Assembly: GCA_030837445.1 (NCBI GenBank)
Contig: JAUPKM010000450.1
Coordinates: forward strand, 1 to 7,989
Reading direction: 5' to 3'
Length of the DNA stretch: 7,989 nucleotides
From: Actinomycetota bacterium
Lineage (GTDB): Bacteria > Actinomycetota > Actinomycetes > S36-B12 > UBA10799
In this document: positions 1 through 5,046 of the stretch, piece after piece
Numbering within the stretch: the first letter of the stretch is position 1
Layout: every line of letters begins with the position of its first letter
Made by a program: the position numbers and the translations under genes
The notes under the pieces: model-generated
What the model was told of the DNA's origin: nothing
What the model saw: the letters and a program-made list of their open reading frames with translations, nothing else
The model's database searches: none

Positions 1-480
1 CCAGGCGTCATGGTTGAAGGTGTGGTTGGCCAGTTCCAGTCGCGGGTTTCCCGCGATACGTCGCATCGCCGCTGGATACTCCTCAGCCCACAACCCGGTG
101 ACGAACACCGTCGCCGCAGTCTTTGTCGACTCCAGCTCCTCGAGCACTTCGGTGTTGACCTGTGCGGGGTAGCGGCCGTCGCGGACGCGGCTGAGGGCCC
201 AATCGGAGAGGTCCGCGTCAAAGGTGAGCGCGACCTTGTTCGCCGAGCGGGGCCCGTGCAGAACAATCTCAGCCGCGACTGGCGTGGGGGTGGACGGCGC
301 TGGCGACGGGGGCGGCGATGGCGCACTGGCCGGAGGCGTCGGTTGAGGTGAGGCCACCGCGGGTGTGGGCGTGCTGTTGCCGGTGTCGGGTGATTCGACC
401 GCTGTTGCGACGGCGACTCCCGCGGCTATCGCCACCAGCGCCGCGACCGCGGCGATGACGACAAGCAGAAGTCGGCGCAT
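1..480 (-). CDS. Membrane-anchored polysaccharide deacetylase (NodB domain), N-terminal part only
   Basis: The reading frame starts with ATG at 480 and runs off the left edge after 160 codons with no stop. Residues 4-28 form one hydrophobic segment after MRR, a signal anchor or signal peptide. A proline/serine/threonine-rich linker follows (about 36-68), then the start of a NodB domain. Motif 1 reads VALTFDAD (83-90) and motif 2 reads HTFNHD (153-158), giving the H-x3-H zinc pair. This family removes acetyl groups from N- or O-acetylated sugars of cell-wall or extracellular polysaccharide, outside the membrane. Motif 1 has D-A-D where most members have D-D, so the metal-binding Asp is probably Asp90. 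The substrate cannot be read from this part. A GTG ten codons upstream (508-510) is an alternative start, but ATG 480 has a -10-like TACCGT six bases before it and is preferred. The gene follows the FUSC gene by 63 bases on the same strand. Confidence 0.85.
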   Translation of the reverse strand, partial: MRRLLLVVIAAVAALVAIAAGVAVATAVESPDTGNSTPTPAVASPQPTPPASAPSPPPSPAPSTPTPVAAEIVLHGPRSANKVALTFDADLSDWALSRVRDGRYPAQVNTEVLEELESTKTAATVFVTGLWAEEYPAAMRRIAGNPRLELANHTFNHDAW

Positions 481-486
481 CCGGAA

Positions 487-492
487 ACGGTA
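487..492 (-). promoter_or_regulatory. Predicted -10 box of the deacetylase gene (leaderless)
   Basis: TACCGT on the minus strand is followed by six bases and then the ATG at 480. It fits the actinobacterial TANNNT -10 pattern with transcription starting on the start codon. No ribosome binding site is visible before that ATG, which agrees with a leaderless mRNA. No clear -35 box is seen. Confidence 0.45.
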
Positions 493-543
493 CCAAGCGG
501 ACAAGTGCACACCGCGGGACTGTGTTGGGAACCCGGCGCGGCG

Positions 544-2889
544 TCAGTTGGTCGCGGCGAGGTCCTGTTGGTCCAGTTGGTCGCGCAGCGCGGCGGCCAC
601 CCGACCGACGTTGCCGGCGATCATGTCGATTTCCTCGAGCCATTGCAGCGTCCAGAACAACCGGGTGAGTGGCGCGGCCATGTCCGCTCGCCGCCGCTCG
701 GCCCAGACGTCGACCTCTCGCGCAATCGTGCGACGGGCGTGCTCGAGTTCGGGTAGCGGCTGCGAGAGCGTCATGGCCTCGGGAATTTCCGCATCGTCGG
801 GAAGATCCTCGATCTGGGCCAGCAATCGGCGCGAATTGGCTGACATCCGTCGGACTATCGCGTCGGTTGCGGCCACCAAATCCCCTGCGATTCTGCGTGA
901 TCGAATACCGTCGGGGTAGTTGTCCACTTGCGTGCCCAGCACCTCGGCTACAAAGGTCACGTGTTCGATCAACGAGATGATTCGTGCCTTGATGACCGCC
1001 GGGGCGCCGCGCCCCGATCCCTGCGACAGCGCCAGGTCCAGGGTCTCGGTAGCTCGTTCCAGTGCAACCTTTGCGGTTGTCTGCTCCGCCGTGACGTCAG
1101 GAAGGTCGTGTTCGCCCGAGAGTAGGGCGGCGAATCTGCTGACGGAGGCGCGCAGCAGTTTCACCGCTGCATCCATGGCCTCGCTGAGTGACGCCTCAAC
1201 CTGCGGCGTCACTCCCCGCGGCAGGATCAACACACTGACGACCACGGCAACGACCAGACCTAGCACTGCATCCAACAGGCGCAACTGGGACACCCCCGTC
1301 GCGTCAGGCAGCGAGATGGACACGAGATTGATGAGGGTGGCGGTGAACACGATCTGCGACACGATCGTGCCTGCGGTGCCCGTCACGTAGCCGGCCAGGC
1401 CCACGATCAGCGGCAGCGTCACCCATGCCAACTCGGGATTGCGGTGTAGGACGACCAGCATCCCGGCGCCGATGACGAAGCCGATCAGCTGGCCGATGAA
1501 CACCTTCCCGGCGATGAGCCCGGTGGACTTGCGATCCAGTCGCAGCACACTCAAGGTGCCCAGCACCACCCAGTAGCCCTTCTCGACACCGGTTAGTTCG
1601 ACAACGACCAAGGCGATGGCGATCGCCAGTCCCAGCCGCAGCGCATTGCGGAACCACGGGGCGGCCGGATTCAGCTCGGCCTGGACCTGTCGCCAGGGAT
1701 GGATGACGGCGACCACCGACGGGATGGTGGTGCCCAGCACCTTGGTGTCCGGAATCGGAGTTCGCGGCGGCGCATTGGTCAGCGGTGCGTCCCGCACGAT
1801 GGGCAGCGACAACAGACTGAGCATCCGGACCGAGAAGGCTGACGACACGCGCTTCTTGACGCCCTCGGCGTCGCCGGCCGCCAGCAACCGCTCGGCCGAC
1901 ACCTCTACCGAGCGCCAATGGGTATCGCGGGCGCTCTGCAGCTCCTCGAAGGAGGTGAGGTCGGCTGTCCGGGTGGGCGCCAGTTCGGCTGCGTGGTCGA
2001 GTGCCTCGGCGGTGCAGGTTGCGAGGTGCGCATCGCCGGCGAAGTAGGGCGGACTTCCCTGTCGAGCGACCAATCTGAGAGCCAGCCGGAGCCGCCGAAC
2101 CTCTTCGAACAAGCGCAGCATCGTGCGCTCTCGGCGGTAGGCGCTGCCGGGGCGCTTCAGTTCACCGCGGAACATGGACTCCAGCGTCCGCGATGGATCG
2201 TCGCTCGCCCCGACCGCGGCGATCTGCTCCTCCCGGGTTGCGCGCGGCAGCCAGAAGATTGCGACCGCGCGGGACTGTGCGCGTACCAACGAGGTCAGCG
2301 TGTCGCTGAATTTCGTCGGCGGCGAGTAGGGCCAGAGCACGACCGCGGCGCAGACCGATAGGGCCGTCCCGACCAGCCAGCCGACCTCCATGGTTACCAG
2401 ATCCGCAGAAGCCTTCGGGGTCGTGGCGGCCAAGAAGAAGGGCAACAGAATTGGGACCGCGGCACTTCCCACGAACCCCCGCAAGACCCCGAGAATTGTG
2501 ACCGCGAAGCCCAGCAGCAGCGCCATCACAACCAGCGCCACCGGGTACGCCGACAGCAGTGCCCCGAGCGCCAGAGTGACTGCCCCGGCCGCTCCGATGA
2601 AGAGCAGGGAAGAGGCCCGTTCGCGGCGTGGGCCGGTGAGGTCAATCAACACCAAGAGGCACACCACCGCGAAGGCCGCGTTGAAGCCGGCCACGGGTTC
2701 GCCGATCTGGATGAAACCCCAGAGTGTCAGCGGGAGTACGAGCGCAACGCGCGTGGCGCGGCGCATGGATCTGGAGCCGAGGAACCTGCGGAGCTGGAAG
2801 CCCGAATGCGGGTCCTCGGTCGACGCCGACGTCCGAATGGCTCCTGGGGAATTGGTACTGTCGCGGAATCCCCCCGCTCGGTCGACCAT
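544..2889 (-). CDS. FUSC-family integral membrane protein (putative small-molecule exporter)
   Basis: The 781-residue protein has the two-block FUSC layout (fusaric acid resistance / aromatic acid exporter-like). After a polar N-terminus of about 45 residues, the first membrane block spans about 47-187. A long charged cytoplasmic region covers about 190-405. The second block (about 412-556) opens with the characteristic GYWVVLGTLSVLRLDR stretch. A helical, charged cytoplasmic tail follows to the end (560-781). The length is normal for a full-size member. Known relatives are proposed to export aromatic acids or other organic compounds, but few substrates are proven, and none can be assigned here. 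The ATG at 2889 is the first start in the frame and lies six bases after a TAGGCT -10 box, so a leaderless transcript is likely. The gene is 69 bases downstream of the DsbB-like gene with a hairpin between them, and 63 bases upstream of the deacetylase. A start nearer the first membrane segment (ATG about codon 42) is possible but less likely. Confidence 0.85.
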   Translation of the reverse strand: MVDRAGGFRDSTNSPGAIRTSASTEDPHSGFQLRRFLGSRSMRRATRVALVLPLTLWGFIQIGEPVAGFNAAFAVVCLLVLIDLTGPRRERASSLLFIGAAGAVTLALGALLSAYPVALVVMALLLGFAVTILGVLRGFVGSAAVPILLPFFLAATTPKASADLVTMEVGWLVGTALSVCAAVVLWPYSPPTKFSDTLTSLVRAQSRAVAIFWLPRATREEQIAAVGASDDPSRTLESMFRGELKRPGSAYRRERTMLRLFEEVRRLRLALRLVARQGSPPYFAGDAHLATCTAEALDHAAELAPTRTADLTSFEELQSARDTHWRSVEVSAERLLAAGDAEGVKKRVSSAFSVRMLSLLSLPIVRDAPLTNAPPRTPIPDTKVLGTTIPSVVAVIHPWRQVQAELNPAAPWFRNALRLGLAIAIALVVVELTGVEKGYWVVLGTLSVLRLDRKSTGLIAGKVFIGQLIGFVIGAGMLVVLHRNPELAWVTLPLIVGLAGYVTGTAGTIVSQIVFTATLINLVSISLPDATGVSQLRLLDAVLGLVVAVVVSVLILPRGVTPQVEASLSEAMDAAVKLLRASVSRFAALLSGEHDLPDVTAEQTTAKVALERATETLDLALSQGSGRGAPAVIKARIISLIEHVTFVAEVLGTQVDNYPDGIRSRRIAGDLVAATDAIVRRMSANSRRLLAQIEDLPDDAEIPEAMTLSQPLPELEHARRTIAREVDVWAERRRADMAAPLTRLFWTLQWLEEIDMIAGNVGRVAAALRDQLDQQDLAATN

Positions 2890-2895
2890 GGTCGG

Positions 2896-2901
2896 AGCCT
2901 A
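2896..2901 (-). promoter_or_regulatory. Predicted -10 box of the FUSC gene (leaderless)
   Basis: TAGGCT on the minus strand lies exactly six bases before the ATG at 2889. With the strong hairpin just upstream, this suggests the FUSC gene is transcribed on its own rather than from the DsbB transcript. No convincing -35 box is visible. Confidence 0.45.
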
Positions 2902-2941
2902 GCTGCGCAGGCCTCAGCGGCCGGAGGTTTCCTGGGGGCCG

Positions 2942-2977
2942 GCAGTTGACCGGCCGAACTACCCGCCGGTCAACTGC
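2942..2977 (-). terminator. 13-bp perfect hairpin across the DsbB stop codon
   Basis: Bases 2942-2954 (GCAGTTGACCGGC) and 2965-2977 (GCCGGTCAACTGC) are exact reverse complements separated by ten bases. The TAG stop codon (2959-2961) lies in the loop, so one arm encodes the C-terminal residues QLTG. In RNA this is a stable GC-rich hairpin. No U-run follows, which is common for suspected actinobacterial terminators. It may terminate transcription or protect the 3' end of the mRNA. Confidence 0.6.
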
Positions 2978-3618
2978 TCGATCAGGTTGTAGCCGTTCGG
3001 GTCGTCCGGCAGTACCCAGGCGAAACCCTCAAGGAAGATGATGGCAACGACGTTGGCTGCCACCACGAGCAGGAAAAGCCAGACCAGGCCGGTGGAGATC
3101 TTCCAGCCGATCGAACTCTTCGCCGGAGCGGTAGGAACGGCCTTTGCTGTCAGCATCAGCGCGATCGCCACGTAGAGCACCACGATGGCAAAGGTGATAT
3201 CCGCCCAGGTATACAGGTGAAGGCCCAGGACCTTGCTTCCGTACCCTTGGTCGTCGGGGAGAATGTGCAACAGGATCTGGCGCATCGACACCGAGGTGCC
3301 GGTCACCGCCGCGAGTACCCCCATCCCCAAGGCTTGTGCGTACCGCGCGGTGGTCAGTTCGCCCCGGCGGGCCTGCATGATGATCCAGAGCGCCCCGATG
3401 GTGCTCAGGATCATGGCGTACCGCTGCAACATGCACAGCGGACATGGGTATTCGTCTTGCAGGAACTGCACCGAGAAGGCCATCAGCATGACGACCGTGT
3501 AGCCGAGCATCCACGCATGGGCACCCCAATACACGAGCGTGCTGAGCAGCGGGCTGCGCTCCTCCGCCATCGTTGGCGACGGCTGACCGGCGGCCGTCAC
3601 GTCCGTCTCCGCTGCCAT
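2959..3618 (-). CDS. DsbB-like disulfide bond formation membrane protein with a single Cys pair
   Basis: The 219-residue protein matches the DsbB family, membrane enzymes that pass electrons from a thiol oxidase partner to quinone. The hallmark is YPCPLCMLQRYAM (57-69): Cys59 and Cys62 make the quinone-linked CxxC, followed by the usual QR. Membrane helices lie at about 33-53, 64-82, 96-116, 137-158 and 175-197. The region after helix 3 reads GYGSKVLGLHLYTW (125-138) and contains no cysteine, and there is no other cysteine in the protein. The second, partner-facing Cys pair of classical DsbB is therefore absent. The ATG at 3618 overlaps the stop of the upstream microprotein (TGATG), which decides the start. 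The open frame continues upstream to 3852 but that part is out-of-frame shadow of the microprotein. Mycobacteria normally use a VKOR homologue to reoxidise DsbA, so a DsbB-type protein is an addition. Its partner is unknown; the neighbours suggest envelope thiol or sulfur chemistry. Confidence 0.85.
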   Translation of the reverse strand: MAAETDVTAAGQPSPTMAEERSPLLSTLVYWGAHAWMLGYTVVMLMAFSVQFLQDEYPCPLCMLQRYAMILSTIGALWIIMQARRGELTTARYAQALGMGVLAAVTGTSVSMRQILLHILPDDQGYGSKVLGLHLYTWADITFAIVVLYVAIALMLTAKAVPTAPAKSSIGWKISTGLVWLFLLVVAANVVAIIFLEGFAWVLPDDPNGYNLIEQLTGG

Positions 3619-3776
3619 CAGAAGCTCAGATCCAACGGTGAGGTGACGTGGTAGCGGAACAACGCAATGGTCGCCAGCACTGCCAATAGCCAGAGGCCGA
3701 TGATCAGTCCGCGGTTGGCGCCTCGGTAGACCAGGATGGCGACCGCGAAGAGCCCCGCCATGATCAGAATGTCCAT
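3618..3776 (-). CDS. 52-residue membrane microprotein, DUF5993 type
   Basis: The frame from ATG 3776 encodes 52 residues: a first hydrophobic stretch (about 3-16), a short basic loop YRGANRG (17-23), a second hydrophobic helix (24-42) and a tail ending in SPLDLSF. The layout (two helices, then an H-x-T-x-P-LDL-type tail) is what I recall of DUF5993, small proteins seen next to DsbB-like genes; the family name is from memory. Its stop TGA shares one base with the start of the DsbB-like gene, so the two are translationally coupled and probably work together, for example as a small subunit or assembly factor (inferred). ATG 3776 has TACCCT seven bases upstream and no ribosome binding site, so the mRNA may be leaderless. 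It is 85 bases downstream of the rhodanese gene. Confidence 0.75.
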   Translation of the reverse strand: MDILIMAGLFAVAILVYRGANRGLIIGLWLLAVLATIALFRYHVTSPLDLSF

Positions 3777-3783
3777 GAGCCGA

Positions 3784-3800
3784 AGGGTAGAGGGGACCCT
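3784..3800 (-). promoter_or_regulatory. Predicted -10 box and inverted repeat before the microprotein-DsbB pair
   Basis: On the minus strand TACCCT (3789-3784) lies seven bases before the ATG at 3776, fitting a leaderless start. The same bases belong to an inverted repeat AGGGT-N7-ACCCT (3784-3800, plus-strand reading). The arms are in the opposite order to the two ATACCC/GGGTAT operators upstream of the rhodanese gene, so it is not simply a third copy. It could be an operator, a weak hairpin ending the rhodanese transcript, or chance. Confidence 0.35.
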
Positions 3801-3861
3801 CGTCCGCTGTGGCTGGATCCGCGAAGGTGGGTGGAGAGTGAGCCCCAGTCACCTGCGCAGA

Positions 3862-4302
3862 CTAGGAAACGACAGGTTGGCCGGCCGCGATCCAGGAGTT
3901 GATCCCGCCCGCGAGGTCATAAATGTGGGTGAAACCGTCATTGGCCAGCTGCTGGCTGGCCACCTTGGAACGGTTGCCGCTGCGGCAATAGACGGCGTAC
4001 GTCGCAGTCTTGTCCAATCCGGCGATTTCCGCGCCGAAACTGCTGCTCTCCACGTCGATGTTGACGGCCCCTGGCAGATGACCGGCCGAGTACTCCGCTG
4101 GGGTGCGCACGTCGATGACCCTCGTGCCGTTGGTCTGCACCACTTGGTCGAATTCGGCCACACCGACCTGGCCAATGGTCCCTTGACTCGTGGACCCTTG
4201 GCCCGCGTTCTCCTGGGTGGAGCTGGCCTGCGAGGTCGAACACCCTGTCAGGAGAGCTCCGAACGCCAGCACAGAGGCCACCGAAATCCAAATCTTCTTC
4301 AT
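3862..4302 (-). CDS. Rhodanese-domain lipoprotein
   Basis: The 146-residue protein starts MKKIW and carries a lipoprotein signal peptide with lipobox LTGC (18-21); Cys21 would be lipidated, placing the protein on the outer face of the cytoplasmic membrane. A Ser/Gln/Thr-rich linker (22-43) leads to one rhodanese domain (about 46-143). The signature DVRTPAEYSAGHLPGA is at 64-79 and the active loop CRSGNRS at 106-112, with Cys106 as the persulfide-forming residue. Single-domain rhodaneses carry or transfer sulfane sulfur or act in thiol redox chemistry; the donor is not evident. The ATG at 4302 is preferred because it begins the signal peptide. The frame is open up to 4404, but that would cover both operators and add 34 residues that spoil the signal. 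TACCCT lies seven bases upstream inside operator 1, so expression is probably repressed by a CsoR/RicR-type protein. It is divergent from the CPVC membrane protein gene. Confidence 0.9.
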   Translation of the reverse strand: MKKIWISVASVLAFGALLTGCSTSQASSTQENAGQGSTSQGTIGQVGVAEFDQVVQTNGTRVIDVRTPAEYSAGHLPGAVNIDVESSSFGAEIAGLDKTATYAVYCRSGNRSKVASQQLANDGFTHIYDLAGGINSWIAAGQPVVS

Positions 4303-4316
4303 ACCCCCCAGGGTAT
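4301..4316. promoter_or_regulatory. Operator 1, CsoR/RicR-type palindrome at the rhodanese start
   Basis: ATACCCCCCAGGGTAT has the form ATACCC-N4-GGGTAT. It covers the predicted -10 box of the rhodanese gene (TACCCT, minus strand 4315-4310) and reaches into its ATG. It fits the RicR consensus of M. tuberculosis (TACCC-N5-GGTA) and the related CsoR/CstR family sites. A bound repressor would block transcription of the lipoprotein gene. Confidence 0.7.
4310..4315 (-). promoter_or_regulatory. Predicted -10 box of the rhodanese gene
   Basis: TACCCT on the minus strand lies seven bases before the ATG at 4302, inside operator 1. A six-G run directly before the start codon is too close to act as a normal ribosome binding site, so a leaderless or near-leaderless mRNA is likely. 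Confidence 0.4.
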
Positions 4317-4369
4317 CAAGGAGGAGCGGAAGCGAACCTGCCAGGCCGACCTCAATTCGGGACGGAGGA

Positions 4370-4387
4370 GATACCCCATGGGGTATC
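4370..4387. promoter_or_regulatory. Operator 2, perfect 18-bp CsoR/RicR-type palindrome
   Basis: GATACCCCATGGGGTATC is its own reverse complement over all 18 bases and shares the ATACCC-N4-GGGTAT form with operator 1; the two centres are 70 bases apart. Its right arm overlaps the predicted -10 box TATCAT (4384-4389) of the plus-strand CPVC gene. One regulator could thus control both divergent genes. Confidence 0.8.
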
Positions 4388-4389
4388 AT
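4384..4389 (+). promoter_or_regulatory. Predicted -10 box of the CPVC membrane protein gene (leaderless)
   Basis: TATCAT is followed by six bases and then the GTG at 4396, so transcription would begin on the start codon. The box shares its first four bases with operator 2. The GGAGG at 4364-4368 is about 28 bases from the start and too far to serve as a ribosome binding site. Confidence 0.5.
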
Positions 4390-4395
4390 CCATGA

Positions 4396-4980
4396 GTGGG
4401 CCAAACATGCTTCCTGTCAGTGTTCCTCACGTGGTCGATTCGTCGCTGGGTCGTTGCCCTGGCTGCCGGCGTCGGCGCCTTCCTGGTGTTGGGGCTCAGC
4501 ACTGCCGTGATCCCGAACCCGGTCTTCGGCCGCACCATCGCACCAACCAGCTGGGCGATGAACGTCCTCATCGTCACCAGCGCGTTGACCGGGCTGCTGG
4601 TGGCGACCTACGTCCGCAATTCGGGCCGCGCCCTGATGCCCTCAGCAAGTGCCGAGCCAGTGCCAGGCCAGCGGGCAGTTGGCCGAGGCACGCTTGGCGG
4701 CATGTTGGCGTATCTGGCGATTGGCTGCCCCGTATGCAACAAGCTGGCGCTTGTGGCGCTGGGCTCCACCGGCGCCATCCAGTTCTACGCGCCGGTCCAG
4801 CCCTATTTGGCAGCTGCCGGCATCCTCGTCCTCGGCTGGGCGCTGTTCTTCCGGCTGCGGGGCGAGCTGACCTGCCGCCTCTCCCCCGTCGCAGTGAGCC
4901 AGGACGAGGCAGCTTCCGCGATACAGCAGGAGCGGGAGCAGGAGTCCCCAGTCGACAAGTCACGATTGCTCGGCCGCTGA
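4396..4980 (+). CDS. Four-helix membrane protein with CPVC motif, family not recognised
   Basis: The 194-residue protein has hydrophobic helices at about 18-38, 53-73, 99-121 and 134-153. The notable motif is IGCPVCNKLALVALGSTGA (109-127), with Cys111 and Cys114 near the middle of helix 3; other cysteines are Cys5 and Cys160. A PVQPYL stretch precedes helix 4, and the polar tail (160-194) is Glu/Gln-rich. I do not recognise a named family. The CxxC in a membrane helix could be a redox pair, as in VKOR or DsbB, or a soft-metal site; both are inferences. GTG 4396 is the first start after an in-frame TGA at 4393-4395, and a leaderless promoter points at it; GTG 4420 is the alternative. An ATG at 4392 is in another frame. 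It is divergent from the rhodanese lipoprotein gene with shared palindromes between them, so the two are probably induced together. Confidence 0.8.
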   Translation: MGQTCFLSVFLTWSIRRWVVALAAGVGAFLVLGLSTAVIPNPVFGRTIAPTSWAMNVLIVTSALTGLLVATYVRNSGRALMPSASAEPVPGQRAVGRGTLGGMLAYLAIGCPVCNKLALVALGSTGAIQFYAPVQPYLAAAGILVLGWALFFRLRGELTCRLSPVAVSQDEAASAIQQEREQESPVDKSRLLGR

Positions 4981-5001
4981 CCGCGGAGAGCCGAACAATC
5001 G
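4963..5001 (+). terminator. Hairpin across the stop codon of the CPVC gene
   Basis: Bases 4963-4974 (CGATTGCTCGGC) and 4990-5001 (GCCGAACAATCG) pair over 12 positions with one mismatch, around a 15-base loop containing the TGA stop (4978-4980). There is no U-run. It resembles the hairpin at the DsbB stop codon and may end the transcript before the acyltransferase gene. Confidence 0.5.
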
Positions 5002-5034
5002 GGCCGCCCAACAGGTGGCACGTCTGCGAGCGCG

Positions 5035-5040
5035 TAACAT
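5035..5040 (+). promoter_or_regulatory. Predicted -10 box of the acyltransferase gene (leaderless)
   Basis: TAACAT is followed by six bases and then the GTG at 5047, the same geometry as at 4384-4396. The gene therefore seems to have its own promoter. No clear -35 box is seen. Confidence 0.5.
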
Positions 5041-5046
5041 CCCAGC

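Noticed and set aside
1304..1918. 204-codon minus-strand frame inside the FUSC gene
   Set aside because: Same-strand shadow of the FUSC reading frame with Arg/His/Gly-rich composition and no domain.
3619..3852. N-terminal extension of the DsbB-like protein by 78 residues
   Set aside because: The extension is rich in His, Arg and Pro, overlaps the microprotein in another frame, and the TGATG coupling fixes the start at 3618.
4303..4404. N-terminal extension of the rhodanese protein by 34 residues
   Set aside because: It would bury the lipoprotein signal peptide and place both palindromic operators inside the coding region.
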